Made by a program: the position numbers and the translations under genes. From Bacteroidaceae bacterium (lineage in GTDB: Bacteria > Bacteroidota > Bacteroidia > Bacteroidales > Bacteroidaceae), in NCBI GenBank assembly GCA_024401185.1, contig JAKSLO010000003.1, positions 1 through 56,723 on the forward strand: a stretch of DNA of 56,723 nt. The letters run 5' to 3'. Positions 9,564 through 18,449 of this stretch are shown here, in pieces. The notes under the pieces were generated by a model. The model did no database searches. It was not told the origin of the DNA and saw only the letters and a program-made list of their open reading frames with translations. How positions within the stretch are numbered: the stretch's first letter is position 1; each line of letters begins with the position of its first letter.

Positions 9564-10460
9564 TTACAACTGGTTCTTCTTAGGTGTACCCACCACCATC
9601 TTGATGCCACCAGCCACGGCTTCCAGTACCACGTCCTTAGGACCATCTGCAGGGTCGCCATCCCATTGTATGGGACCTTCCTTCTCTCTGTGGATGGTGA
9701 TTCGACTGCACTTAACCATTTCCACTTTCTTACTGTGGTCGATGGTGGCTGTAGCCAGACGAATGCCTACCAAAGGGGAGGTGAGTTTGTTGAATACTGT
9801 CCAAATATTTACATCAAGCTTACCGTCGCAGACAGAAGCCTTGGGGGCAATGAAGAAGTCGTTGCCATACTGTGCGGCATTGGCTCCTGTAACGAGCCAG
9901 CACTTCTTGTGCTCGGTTCTGCCCTCGTCCTCAATGTCAATGTCGTAGGTCTCACCCTTGTACTTCAAGCCCACGCCAATGGTGGTTTTAAGATAGGTGG
10001 GTAATCCTCTTTTGCCGGCATGTGCAAAGGTGTAGCTTACCTGTGCATCGAATCCCACTCCTGCCGTGCAGAAGAAGGGGTGACCGCAAATCTTGCCATA
10101 GTCGCATTGGCGGATATCCATCTTTTTGAGGGTATCGAGTGCCTTCTCTGCCTTCATGGGCAAACCAATGTGACGAGCCAAACCATTGCCGCTGCCACAG
10201 GGGATGATGCCTAATGCCGTTTCGGTATGCACGATGCCTCGTGCCACCTCGTTCACGGTGCCATCGCCACCCACGGCGACAGCTACCAAGGCACCCTCCC
10301 TGGCTGCCTCCTGTGCCAGTTCCTCGGCATGGCCAGCTCGCTCGGTATGCTTTATTTCATATTCATACTCGCTGCCGTCGAAGTATTGGGGGATGAGGTC
10401 AAGGATGCGTTGCTTGCTTTTGGTTCCTGAAATAGGGTTGACTATAAATACTAATTTCAT
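9564..10460 (-). CDS. Diacylglycerol/sphingosine kinase family lipid kinase
   Basis: A 298-residue member of the DAGK catalytic-domain family, which phosphorylates lipid hydroxyls with ATP. Visible motifs are FIVNPISG near the N-terminus, VGGDGTVNEVARG (nucleotide-binding GGDGT) and PCGSGNGLARH. An in-frame ATG lies 48 bases further upstream (10508), but the conserved sequence begins at MKLVFIVNP, so 10460 is preferred. It is divergent from serine palmitoyltransferase across a short intergenic region with promoter boxes in both directions. That makes a sphingoid-base or ceramide substrate worth considering alongside diacylglycerol. The substrate is not determined by the sequence. Confidence 0.85.
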   Translation of the reverse strand: MKLVFIVNPISGTKSKQRILDLIPQYFDGSEYEYEIKHTERAGHAEELAQEAAREGALVAVAVGGDGTVNEVARGIVHTETALGIIPCGSGNGLARHIGLPMKAEKALDTLKKMDIRQCDYGKICGHPFFCTAGVGFDAQVSYTFAHAGKRGLPTYLKTTIGVGLKYKGETYDIDIEDEGRTEHKKCWLVTGANAAQYGNDFFIAPKASVCDGKLDVNIWTVFNKLTSPLVGIRLATATIDHSKKVEMVKCSRITIHREKEGPIQWDGDPADGPKDVVLEAVAGGIKMVVGTPKKNQL

Positions 10461-10524
10461 TTTGTTCAAGTTTTCAAAAAATTGTTGTAAGGCGAATGCT
10501 GAGTGCATGCTCTAAAATTGGCTG

Positions 10525-10532
10525 CAAAGTTA
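10525..10532 (-). promoter_or_regulatory. Candidate -7 box for the lipid kinase
   Basis: The minus strand reads TAACTTTG, an exact TAnnTTTG match, 65 bases upstream of the preferred start at 10460. Confidence 0.5.
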
Positions 10533-10607
10533 CTAAAAAAGACGTTATTCGGCATGATTTTACTTTAATAAAAGCCATAAATGATAGATTTTGTACAAAA
10601 AATGTAC

Positions 10608-10635
10608 TTGCTTATTCCTTTTTTTTGTATCTTTG
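10608..10635 (+). promoter_or_regulatory. Promoter of serine palmitoyltransferase
   Basis: TTG at 10608-10610 and TATCTTTG at 10628-10635, with a 17-base spacer. It lies 53 bases ahead of the ATG. A GTAC...GTAC inverted repeat at about 10593-10606 overlaps the upstream edge and could be an operator. Confidence 0.55.
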
Positions 10636-10688
10636 CCGAGAAATAAATGACAATCGAATAAAAACGATATAATTTTTCATACAATAAT

Positions 10689-11885
10689 ATGGGACTTTTA
10701 GATGAGAAACTTGCGAAACATCCTTTTTTTAGTTTAGCAAAGCAAGTAAAGGAACAGGGCATTTATCCCTATTTTCGTGAGATTGAAGGAAAACAAGGAA
10801 CAGAAGTAGAAATGGGTGGACATCACGTGCTGATGTTCGGTTCGAACGCTTACACCGGTTTGACAGGTGATGAGCGCATTATTGAGGCTGGCTGCAAGGC
10901 TATGAGACAGTATGGTAGCGGTTGCGCAGGTAGCCGTTTCCTCAATGGTACCCTCGACATTCATGTTCAGTTGGAGAAAGAGTTGGCCGAGTATGTAGGT
11001 AAGGATGATGCATTGTGCTTCTCTACTGGCTTTACTGTAAATAGTGGTGTCATTCCCCAGCTGGTAGGCAAGGACGATTACATTATCTGTGATGACCGCG
11101 ACCATGCAAGTATTATTGATGGACGTCGTTTGTCGTTTGCCACCCAGTTGCACTACAAGCACAACGACATGGCCGACCTGGAGCGTGTGCTGCAGCGTTG
11201 CGAACCCGACAAGGTGAAGCTCATCGTTGTGGATGGTGTATTCTCTATGGAGGGTGACCTTTGTAACTTGCCCGAGATCGTTAAGCTGAAGCATAAGTAC
11301 AATGCCTCAATCATGGTGGACGAAGCTCATGGCTTGGGTGTGTTTGGCCGTCAGGGACGCGGTGTTTGCGACCACTTTGGCTTGACCGACGAGGTTGACC
11401 TTATCATGGGTACCTTCTCTAAGTCATTGGCAAGTATTGGTGGTTTTATTGCTGCTAATCAAACCATTATCGATTCTTTGCGCCATACGGCTCGTACCTA
11501 TATCTTCTCTGCAAGCTGTACGCCTGCTGCTACGGCAGCTGCTCGTGAGGCTTTGCAGATTATCAAGAATGAACCCGAGCGCCTGGAGGCTTTGTGGGAC
11601 GTGACCAACTATGCCCTGAAGCGTTTCAAGGAAGAAGGCTTTGAGATTGGTGAGACGGAGAGTCCTATCATACCTCTTTATGTACGCGACCTTGAGAAGA
11701 CCTTTATCGTTGTGGCTCGTGCTTTCGAGGAGGGTGTTTTCATCAACCCCGTAATTCCTCCTGCATGTGCTCCTTCCGACACACTTGTTCGCTATGCCTT
11801 GATGGCTACTCACACTCACGAGCAGGTTGATCGTTCGGTTGTCATCCTGAAGAAGGTCTTCCAGGAGCTGGGTGTAATCAAGTAG
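10689..11885 (+). CDS. spt: Serine palmitoyltransferase
   Basis: A 398-residue PLP-dependent alpha-oxoamine synthase that condenses an amino acid with acyl-CoA. The PLP lysine is Lys245 in GTFSKSLASIGGF, His139 (DRDHASI) stacks on the cofactor and DEAH at 211-214 binds the pyridine nitrogen. The N-terminus (GSNAYTGLTGDERI, YGSGCAGSRFLNG) and the length fit the soluble bacterial serine palmitoyltransferase that starts sphingolipid synthesis in Bacteroidota. Related enzymes (KBL, BioF) are the main alternative, but no tdh or biotin genes are nearby, and the lipid kinase neighbour favours a lipid role. A strong terminator follows. Confidence 0.87.
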   Translation: MGLLDEKLAKHPFFSLAKQVKEQGIYPYFREIEGKQGTEVEMGGHHVLMFGSNAYTGLTGDERIIEAGCKAMRQYGSGCAGSRFLNGTLDIHVQLEKELAEYVGKDDALCFSTGFTVNSGVIPQLVGKDDYIICDDRDHASIIDGRRLSFATQLHYKHNDMADLERVLQRCEPDKVKLIVVDGVFSMEGDLCNLPEIVKLKHKYNASIMVDEAHGLGVFGRQGRGVCDHFGLTDEVDLIMGTFSKSLASIGGFIAANQTIIDSLRHTARTYIFSASCTPAATAAAREALQIIKNEPERLEALWDVTNYALKRFKEEGFEIGETESPIIPLYVRDLEKTFIVVARAFEEGVFINPVIPPACAPSDTLVRYALMATHTHEQVDRSVVILKKVFQELGVIK

Positions 11886-11926
11886 AATGTGATGTTTAAT
11901 TCACTGATATTTTTATGTTTTGGGAC

Positions 11927-11962
11927 GGGGGGAGCTGCAGTGATGCAGGTCCCCCTTTTTTT
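11927..11962 (+). terminator. Intrinsic terminator after serine palmitoyltransferase
   Basis: GGGGGAGCTGCA pairs with TGCAGGTCCCCC (one mismatch) around a GTGA GNRA-type loop and is followed by seven T. Confidence 0.9.
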
Positions 11963-12190
11963 CGTTGTTCCCCCGAGGTTCCCCTGATGTTCCTACACAA
12001 ATCCGTGTAGAATTGTGTGCGCACTACGGGGGATCTACGTGTAAACCTCGAACAATTCACGTTAACGTGCCTGCTTCTACTGCAATCCGTGCGTGTAAAC
12101 GGTTGTTTGGGGAGGGTAATAGGGGAGAGATTGACAGATTTTTGTTAAAATAATACCTTTTTATCCGAAAACACGATATTTTGTGTTTAT
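11963..12190. other. GC-rich intergenic stretch with palindromes
   Basis: No convincing gene is seen between the terminator and the tRNA promoter. It holds CTACAC/GTGTAG-type inverted repeats near 11993-12010 and a perfect 12-bp palindrome CACGTTAACGTG at about 12058-12069. A 62-codon plus-strand frame spans it but has no family signature and consists of repeat-like sequence. Confidence 0.5.
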
Positions 12191-12194
12191 CTTT

Positions 12195-12225
12195 TTTGTT
12201 TTGTGTTTATTATTTTGTAACTTTG
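12195..12225 (+). promoter_or_regulatory. tRNA-Gly promoter
   Basis: TTTG at 12195-12198, a 19-base spacer and TAACTTTG at 12218-12225: a full match to the Bacteroidota consensus, 10 bases ahead of the mature tRNA 5' end. Confidence 0.8.
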
Positions 12226-12235
12226 CGTAGCAAAT

Positions 12236-12311
12236 GCGATAATAGCTCAGTTGGTAGAGCATTGGCTTCCCAAGCCGAGGGTCGCGGGTTCGAGTCCCGT
12301 TTATCGCTCCA
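12236..12311 (+). tRNA. tRNA-Gly (anticodon CCC)
   Basis: A full cloverleaf: acceptor GCGATAA/TTATCGC, D-arm GCTC...GAGC, anticodon stem TTGGC/GCCGA with loop TTCCCAA (anticodon CCC, reads GGG), and T-arm GCGGG TTCGAGT CCCGT. The 3' CCA is encoded. Bases 12236-12308 are the tRNA body and 12309-12311 the CCA. Confidence 0.96.
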
Positions 12312-12398
12312 GTTAACCTTTTTGATTAAGGATGTTTCGTAAGAGCACTCCAAAAATCATCAAAACGACTTTTTAAGGAACAAACAAAGCCAGAACGG

Positions 12399-12809
12399 AT
12401 GGTTGAGACTATCAGGCATCAAGGAAAAATAGAAGGCATAGCCGACGGTATTGTTAAGGTAAGAATCTTGCAGTCGTCGGCTTGTAGTGGTTGTAGCGCA
12501 GCCAAGTTGTGCCAGTCGAGCGAGACGAAGGAGAAATTCGTAGATGTGCGGGTTGCCGATGTCTCATCGTATCAGGTGGGTGACAACGTGGTGCTTTGTG
12601 GTTCGCTCACCCAGGGGCTTAAGGCAACATGGTGGGCTTACGCGCTGCCTCTGCTGCTTGTCATCTCTTCGGTGGTCGTGGCATTCAACCTCACGCAGAG
12701 TGACGGAATAGCAGCTGCGGTGGCTCTCTTGGTGCTTGTGGCTTATTATGGTGGCATGTATGCCATGCGCTCCAAGTTTGAGAAGCGTTTTTCTTTTACC
12801 ATTGAATGA
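12399..12809 (+). CDS. rseC: RseC/SoxR-reducing system family protein
   Basis: A 136-residue membrane protein. Residues 1-70 form the cytoplasmic part with the cysteine motif ACSGCSAAKLC, and two transmembrane segments follow (about 78-95 and 102-120). This is the RseC family, encoded beside rnf/rsx genes in many bacteria, where it helps the Rnf/Rsx complex, for example in SoxR reduction in Escherichia coli. Its place directly ahead of rnfB supports the call. A SoxR target here is not implied. About 100 bases separate it from rnfB. Confidence 0.88.
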   Translation: MVETIRHQGKIEGIADGIVKVRILQSSACSGCSAAKLCQSSETKEKFVDVRVADVSSYQVGDNVVLCGSLTQGLKATWWAYALPLLLVISSVVVAFNLTQSDGIAAAVALLVLVAYYGGMYAMRSKFEKRFSFTIE

Positions 12810-12911
12810 CGATTGGTTGGATGAAAACACGCTAATGAAAAAAGTACTTTTGAAACTACCGATACTAACAATAATTGAATAGAAATAATAACTTAATAAA
12901 ATTAAAACAAC

Positions 12912-13853
12912 ATGAATGTAATTCTGATTGCAGTAATCGTTCTGGGTGGCATCGGCTTGATATCAGCGCTGATATTGTACGTTGCCTCGAAGAAGTTTGC
13001 TGTTCATGAAGATCCACGCATTGCACAGGTTTCTGAGGTGTTGCCACAGGCAAACTGTGGTGGTTGCGGTTACCCTGGTTGTAGCGGTTTTGCTACGGCT
13101 TGTGTGAAGGCAGCCGATGGTGGTTCTTTGGGCGATTTGAATTGTGCTCCTGGAGGCAAGGCCGTTATGGAGAAAGTGGCTGGCATTCTTGGCCTTCAGG
13201 CAGGAGAAGCTGCTCCCAAGGTGGCTGTGGTTCGTTGTAACGGTACCTGCGAGGCGCGTCCCCGCGTGGTAGAGTTCAACGGTGCTTCAAGCTGTAAGAT
13301 CCAGCAGATGACCGGTATGGGCGAAACCATGTGCGGTTATGGATGCCTGGGTGGTGGCGACTGTGTGAGCGCCTGTCTCTTTGCTGCCATCACCGTCAAT
13401 CCTCAGACAGGTCTTGCCGAGGTGGACGAGAGTAAGTGTACCGCTTGTGGAGCCTGCGCAAAGGCTTGTCCCCGTGGCATCATCGAAATTCGTCCTGCTG
13501 GTCCTAAGGGACGTCGCATGGTGGTTCTCTGCAACAACAAGGACAAGGGTGCTGTGGCCAACAAGGCTTGTAAGTCTGCTTGTATCGGCTGTGGCAAGTG
13601 CGTGAAGACTTGCGATAAGTTCGAAGCCATCACCCTGGAGAACAACCTGGCATGGATCGACCCAGAGAAGTGCAAGATGTGCCGTAAGTGTGAAGAGGCT
13701 TGTCCCAAGGGTGCTATCCGTGGTTTCAACTTCCCTCCCCGCAAGCCTAAGGCAGAGACAGCCGACAACGCTCAGCAGGCAGCAGCTCCTAAGGCTGAAG
13801 CACCTGTAGCAGCTAAGGCAGAGACACCTGCAACAGAAGTTAAACAAGATTAA
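12912..13853 (+). CDS. rnfB: Rnf complex subunit RnfB (polyferredoxin)
   Basis: A 313-residue subunit with an N-terminal membrane anchor (about 4-25), then the [4Fe-4S] motif CGGCGYPGC with further cysteines, and several ferredoxin-type motifs (CTACGACAKACP, CIGCGKCVKTC, CKMCRKCEEACP). RnfB takes electrons from ferredoxin at the cytoplasmic face of the Rnf complex. The C-terminal 45 residues are an Ala/Lys/Pro-rich tail. It is the first structural gene of rnfBCDGEA. Confidence 0.96.
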   Translation: MNVILIAVIVLGGIGLISALILYVASKKFAVHEDPRIAQVSEVLPQANCGGCGYPGCSGFATACVKAADGGSLGDLNCAPGGKAVMEKVAGILGLQAGEAAPKVAVVRCNGTCEARPRVVEFNGASSCKIQQMTGMGETMCGYGCLGGGDCVSACLFAAITVNPQTGLAEVDESKCTACGACAKACPRGIIEIRPAGPKGRRMVVLCNNKDKGAVANKACKSACIGCGKCVKTCDKFEAITLENNLAWIDPEKCKMCRKCEEACPKGAIRGFNFPPRKPKAETADNAQQAAAPKAEAPVAAKAETPATEVKQD

Positions 13854-13869
13854 AGAACAGTAAGCAGAT

Positions 13870-15222
13870 ATGAAGACTTTTAGATTAGGCGGTGTACATC
13901 CCGCAGAAAACAAACTGTCTGCTGGCAGCCCTATTCGTGAGGCCGCTCTGCCTAAGCAGGCTGTTTTCAGTATGTTCCAGCACATTGGTGCTCCTGCCAA
14001 GCCTGTGGTTCAGAAGGGCGACGTGGTCAAGGTAGGTACACTTCTGGGTGAAGCTGGAGGTTTTGTAAGTGCTCCCATCTACAGTTCAGTAAGTGGTAAG
14101 GTGGCAAAGGTAGATGCTGCTCTCGATGCCAGTGGTACTCGCCGCTTGGCAGTGTATGTGGATGTAGAGGGTGATGAGTGGGAAGAGTCAATCGACCGCT
14201 CTACCGAACTTGTAAAGCTTAGCGAGCGTCCCGAACTGGATGCCAAGACCATCGTAGAGAAAATCAAGAACGCTGGTATCGTAGGTATGGGCGGTGCAAC
14301 CTTCCCCTGCCACGTCAAGCTTTGTCCTCCTCCCGGATGCAAGGCAGAGTGCGTTATCATCAACGCTGTAGAGTGTGAGCCCTATCTTACTGCTGACCAT
14401 CGTCTTATGCTTGAGCATGCCGACGAGATTCTGGAAGGTGTGGAGCTGATTATGAAGGCTGTGGACGTTACTCGTGGCTACGTGGGCATTGAGAACAATA
14501 AGCCTGATGCCATTGCCCTGATGCAGGAGAAGGCTCAGAGCCATCCCAATATTGAGATTGTACCCTTGAAGGTGAAATATCCTCAGGGTGGTGAGAAGCA
14601 GCTCATCGATGCTGTCATCGGTCGTCAGGTTCCTGCTCCTCCTGCCATCCCCATCAACGTGGGTGCTGTGGTGCAGAATGTTGGTACGGCTTTCGCCATC
14701 TATCAGGCAGTCATGAAGAACAAGCCTCTTATCGACCGTGTGATTACCGTCACAGGTAAGAGCGTGAAGAATCCTTCGAATCTGATGGCCCGTCTGGGTA
14801 CTCCCTTCCAGCAGCTTATTGATGAGTGTGGTGGATTGCCCGAAGATACTGGCAAGATCATTGGCGGTGGTCCTATGATGGGTAAGGCACTCATGTCGCT
14901 TGAGGTTCCCATGACCAAGGGTTCGAGCGGCTTGCTCATCATGAATAAGAAGGAGGCTCGTCGTAGTGAACCCGATCCCTGTATCCGTTGCGCCAAGTGT
15001 GTGAGCGCTTGTCCTATGGGACTTGAACCTTATCTCCTGGCTTCGGTAAGTGCACAGCACGATTGGGAGACAGCCGAGAATAACGATATCGTAAGTTGCA
15101 TCGAGTGCGGTAGCTGCCAGTTCACCTGTCCCAGCCGTCGTCCTTTGCTCGACAATATTCGTTTGGGCAAGTCAACCGTGATGGGCATCATTCGCAGTAG
15201 AGCAGCTGCGGCTAAGAAGTAA
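13870..15222 (+). CDS. rnfC: Rnf complex subunit RnfC (NADH-binding)
   Basis: A 450-residue peripheral subunit that carries the NAD(H)/FMN site and two [4Fe-4S] clusters. Diagnostic parts are IVGMGGATFPCHVKL, NAVECEPYLTADHRLM (Nuo51/RnfC-like fold), an SLBB region and the C-terminal cluster motifs CIRCAKCVSACPMG and CIECGSCQFTCPSR. It follows rnfB by 16 bases. Length matches the short RnfC form. Confidence 0.96.
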   Translation: MKTFRLGGVHPAENKLSAGSPIREAALPKQAVFSMFQHIGAPAKPVVQKGDVVKVGTLLGEAGGFVSAPIYSSVSGKVAKVDAALDASGTRRLAVYVDVEGDEWEESIDRSTELVKLSERPELDAKTIVEKIKNAGIVGMGGATFPCHVKLCPPPGCKAECVIINAVECEPYLTADHRLMLEHADEILEGVELIMKAVDVTRGYVGIENNKPDAIALMQEKAQSHPNIEIVPLKVKYPQGGEKQLIDAVIGRQVPAPPAIPINVGAVVQNVGTAFAIYQAVMKNKPLIDRVITVTGKSVKNPSNLMARLGTPFQQLIDECGGLPEDTGKIIGGGPMMGKALMSLEVPMTKGSSGLLIMNKKEARRSEPDPCIRCAKCVSACPMGLEPYLLASVSAQHDWETAENNDIVSCIECGSCQFTCPSRRPLLDNIRLGKSTVMGIIRSRAAAAKK

Positions 15223-15361
15223 TTTTGCCTTTTCTCTCACTAAAGAAATAAGGTGTTAGAAATACTCGAGATTATTTATATATATAATAATGTATTAAAA
15301 CAACTCCCCTAACACATCTTGGCCTTCCGAACGAGGAGGGTAGGATGGGGGTCAGTATTCT
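15223..15361 (+). other. Gap within the rnf operon
   Basis: The only sizeable gap in the rnf cluster after rnfB (139 bases). GTGTTAG (about 15252-15258) and CTAACAC can pair over an AT-rich loop of about 55 bases. There is no T-run after it and no clear TAnnTTTG promoter. It may be an mRNA processing or spacing element. Confidence 0.3.
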
Positions 15362-16345
15362 ATGAGTAAATTAATTGTTTCACTATCACCCCATGTTCAC
15401 GGAGGCGACTCTGTGCAGAAGAACATGTATGGTGTTTGCATCGCATTGGTTCCTGCTTTGTTGGCCAGCCTTTGGTTCTTTGGCCTTGGAGCAGCCATTG
15501 TGCTTGCCACTTCGGTGCTGGCTTGCGTGTTTTTTGAGTGGGCCATTGCCAAATTCTTGCTCAAGACCAATCGTTGTACCATTTGCGATGGTTCTGCCAT
15601 CCTCACCGGTTTGCTTCTTGGTTTCAACCTTCCCAGTAATCTTCCTATCTGGATTATCATTATTGGTGCTCTTGTAGCGATTGGCGTAGGTAAGATGACT
15701 TTCGGCGGTTTGGGTTGCAATCCTTTCAACCCTGCATTGGTAGGTCGTGTGTTCCTTTTGATTTCATTCCCTGTGCAGATGACCAGCTGGCCCGTTCCCG
15801 GTCAGCTTACAGCAGTAGGTGCTGATGCCGTTACTGGTGCAACTCCTCTTGCTTTGATTAGTGCAGGTCAGCTTGACAAGCTCCCTGAAACTACCGATCT
15901 GCTGTTTGGTCAGGTAGGTGGTTCTCTGGGTGAGGTAAGTGCCTTGGCACTCTTGCTCGGTTTGGCTTTCATGCTTTGGCGTAAGATCATTACATGGCAC
16001 ATTCCCGTGAGCATCCTGGGTACTGTGGCTGTCTTTACCGGCATCCTCTACCTTATCGACCCCACTACATTTGTCAATCCTTTGACTCATCTGCTGACGG
16101 GTGGTATGATGCTCGGTGCCTGCTACATGGCAACCGACTATGTGACCTCGCCTATGACGAAGAAGGGTCAGATTATCTATAGTATCTGCATCGGTTTCCT
16201 CACCGTTGTCATCCGTCTCTGGGGTGCTTACCCTGAGGGTATGTCGTTCGCTATTCTCATCATGAATGCTTTTACTCCTCTTATTAATACTTATTGCAAA
16301 CCCAAGCGCTTTGGCGAAGTGGTTAGAAAGGAGGCTGCAAAATGA
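15362..16345 (+). CDS. rnfD: Rnf complex subunit RnfD
   Basis: A 327-residue integral membrane subunit, homologous to NqrB, with about 8-9 hydrophobic segments. The covalent FMN attachment motif is DAVTGATPLAL, with the modified threonine expected at Thr161. FGGLGCNPFNPALVGRVF is the conserved stretch ahead of it. It overlaps rnfG by 4 bases (ATGA). Confidence 0.96.
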   Translation: MSKLIVSLSPHVHGGDSVQKNMYGVCIALVPALLASLWFFGLGAAIVLATSVLACVFFEWAIAKFLLKTNRCTICDGSAILTGLLLGFNLPSNLPIWIIIIGALVAIGVGKMTFGGLGCNPFNPALVGRVFLLISFPVQMTSWPVPGQLTAVGADAVTGATPLALISAGQLDKLPETTDLLFGQVGGSLGEVSALALLLGLAFMLWRKIITWHIPVSILGTVAVFTGILYLIDPTTFVNPLTHLLTGGMMLGACYMATDYVTSPMTKKGQIIYSICIGFLTVVIRLWGAYPEGMSFAILIMNAFTPLINTYCKPKRFGEVVRKEAAK

Positions 16346-17019
16346 AAAAGTTGAAGTCAACATGGTATAACATGGCCATTGTGCTGACGCTGATAGCCGT
16401 CATCGCAGGTGGTTTGCTGGCATACGTAAACAGCATTACCGAAGGCCCTATTGCTGAGATCAATCAGAAGAATGAGGACCAGGCAAAGAAAGATGTGCTT
16501 TGTACCGACGAAATTGAGATTCTCAATGAGACAACCATCAACCTTGATGGTAAGGAATTTATTGTGTACAACGCTGGCGAGAAGGGTTGTGCGGTAAAGG
16601 CCGTTGACCCTAATAATGCAAGTTTTGGTGGTGACCTGACCATCATGGTAGGTTTTGACCCCGATGGCAACGTTCTCGGTTATAGCATTCTCAATACCAA
16701 CGAAACTCCCGGTTTGGGTGCCAAGGCTGCCGACTGGTTCCAGAAGGACGGAAAGGGTAGCATCATAGGCATGAACCCTGGCGCAAAGGAACTTACTGTC
16801 AGGAAGGATGGTGGCGATGTAGATGCTATTACTGCAAGTACTATTACCTCACGCTCATTCCTACGTGCGGTGAACGCAGCTTACGATGCTTATCGTCAAT
16901 CGTTGGGTCGTGGCCCTATACCCGCTCCCGACACACAGACAGGTGCTACCCAGCAGGCAAGTGCCAACGAGGTAGTGGAAGTCGTGGAAGAGGTTGTGGA
17001 TTCAGTTGAACTTAACTAA
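16342..17019 (+). CDS. rnfG: Rnf complex subunit RnfG
   Basis: A 225-residue subunit with one N-terminal membrane helix (about 11-29) and a periplasmic FMN-binding domain. The flavinylation motif reads DAITASTITS (161-170), with Thr167 the expected FMN-phosphodiester site; the usual Gly-Ala is Ala-Ser here. ETPGLGAKA is also typical. Maturation needs an ApbE flavin transferase, which is not in this window. Confidence 0.95.
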   Translation: MKKLKSTWYNMAIVLTLIAVIAGGLLAYVNSITEGPIAEINQKNEDQAKKDVLCTDEIEILNETTINLDGKEFIVYNAGEKGCAVKAVDPNNASFGGDLTIMVGFDPDGNVLGYSILNTNETPGLGAKAADWFQKDGKGSIIGMNPGAKELTVRKDGGDVDAITASTITSRSFLRAVNAAYDAYRQSLGRGPIPAPDTQTGATQQASANEVVEVVEEVVDSVELN

Positions 17020-17034
17020 TAAGGAGGAAACAAT

Positions 17035-17616
17035 ATGAACTACTTGAAAGTATTATTAAATGGTATCGTCAAGGAGAATCCTACCTTCGTACTCCTCCTT
17101 GGTATGTGTCCCACTCTGGGTACAACGAGTAGCGCGTTGAATGGTATGTCAATGGGTTTGGCTACCATGGCCGTGCTGATTTGCTCTAACTTTGTAATCT
17201 CACTCGTCAAGAATGTCATTCCCGACATGGTGCGTATTCCTTCGTTCATCGTGGTAATCGCATCGTTGGTGACAGTATTGCAGATGCTCATCAAGGCTTA
17301 TGCACCCGACATCGACAAGAGCCTGGGTCTTTTCATCCCTCTTATTGTGGTGAACTGTATCATTCTGGGTCGTGCCGAGGCATTCGCAGCCAAGAACAAT
17401 CCTGTAGCCAGCATCTTTGATGGTATTGGTATGGGTCTTGGTTTCTCAATTGCCCTCACTCTTCTGGGTGCAGTTCGTGAGATTCTGGGTACCGGTCATG
17501 TGTTTGGCGTTGAACTCTTCAGTGACAGCTATGGTGCCTTGATCTTCGTACTCGCTCCTGGTGCATTCATTGCCCTGGGTTATCTTATTGCGATTATCAA
17601 CAAGATTAAAAACTGA
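17035..17616 (+). CDS. rnfE: Rnf complex subunit RnfE
   Basis: A 193-residue membrane protein with six hydrophobic helices of the RnfA/RnfE/NqrD/NqrE family. KENPTFVLLLGMCPTLGTT near the N-terminus and IVVNCIILGRAEAFA in the middle are the mirrored cysteine-bearing segments that hold the intramembrane Fe-S cluster. It is 15 bases downstream of rnfG, with a GGAGG ribosome site just ahead (AAGGAGGAAACA). Confidence 0.95.
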   Translation: MNYLKVLLNGIVKENPTFVLLLGMCPTLGTTSSALNGMSMGLATMAVLICSNFVISLVKNVIPDMVRIPSFIVVIASLVTVLQMLIKAYAPDIDKSLGLFIPLIVVNCIILGRAEAFAAKNNPVASIFDGIGMGLGFSIALTLLGAVREILGTGHVFGVELFSDSYGALIFVLAPGAFIALGYLIAIINKIKN

Positions 17617-17633
17617 TTTAATTTCGCAACATT

Positions 17634-18254
17634 ATGGGTTACATATTAATATTTATTACCGCCATCTTCGTTAACAACGTTGTCTTGTCTCAGTTCCTGG
17701 GCATTTGCCCCTTCCTGGGCGTAAGTAAGAAGGTTGAGACGGCTTCGGGTATGGCGGCTGCGGTAGCTTTCGTGTTGACGATTGCAACCATTGTGACTTA
17801 CCTCATCCAGATTTACCTGCTTGAGCCTTTCCATTTGGCATATTTGCAAACCATTGCCTTCATCTTGGTGATTGCAGCCCTTGTGCAGATGGTTGAGATT
17901 GTGTTAAAGAAAGTGAGCCCCAGCCTTTATCAGGCATTGGGTGTTTTCCTTCCCCTCATCACCACCAACTGCTGTATTCTGGGTGTAGCCATTCAGGTGG
18001 CAAGTGGTACTTATGCAGCTCCCGGTCTTGAACATAATTTACTTACCGGTATCGTCTATGCTGTCAGCACGGCATTGGGTTTCGGTTTGGCACTTATCGT
18101 ATTTGCCGGCATTCGCGAACAATTGGCTCGTGTAGCAGTACCCAAGGGTGTGCAGGGCATGAGTATTGCGTTGATTACTGCAGGTTTGTTGGCAATGGCC
18201 TTCATGGGCTTTAGTGGTGTCAATAATGGTTTGCAGAAGCTTTTTGGCATCTAA
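17634..18254 (+). CDS. rnfA: Rnf complex subunit RnfA
   Basis: A 206-residue membrane protein with six helices. NNVVLSQFLGICPFLGVS and LITTNCCILGVAIQ are the RnfA hallmarks, with the cysteines that ligate the membrane-embedded [2Fe-2S] cluster with RnfE. It is the last gene of the rnf operon, and a terminator follows about 200 bases later. Confidence 0.96.
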   Translation: MGYILIFITAIFVNNVVLSQFLGICPFLGVSKKVETASGMAAAVAFVLTIATIVTYLIQIYLLEPFHLAYLQTIAFILVIAALVQMVEIVLKKVSPSLYQALGVFLPLITTNCCILGVAIQVASGTYAAPGLEHNLLTGIVYAVSTALGFGLALIVFAGIREQLARVAVPKGVQGMSIALITAGLLAMAFMGFSGVNNGLQKLFGI

Positions 18255-18449
18255 ATTGCAAGATTTATGCAGTAAATAGCTTGCTGATAATTGAAAATAG
18301 GACATTTGAAGTAGTAGAATTATATATTTATAATTAAAGTGGCTTTTCGTACTTTCTCGAATTCTTAATAATCAATTAAAAGTATAAATTTAGCTTGTAT
18401 TTACGCATATTTTCGTCAAAAAATGGCTTACTTATCGTCATTTTCAATA

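Noticed and set aside
11965-12153. 62-codon frame between serine palmitoyltransferase and the tRNA
   Set aside because: It begins right at a terminator, crosses palindromes and shows no domain or good start.
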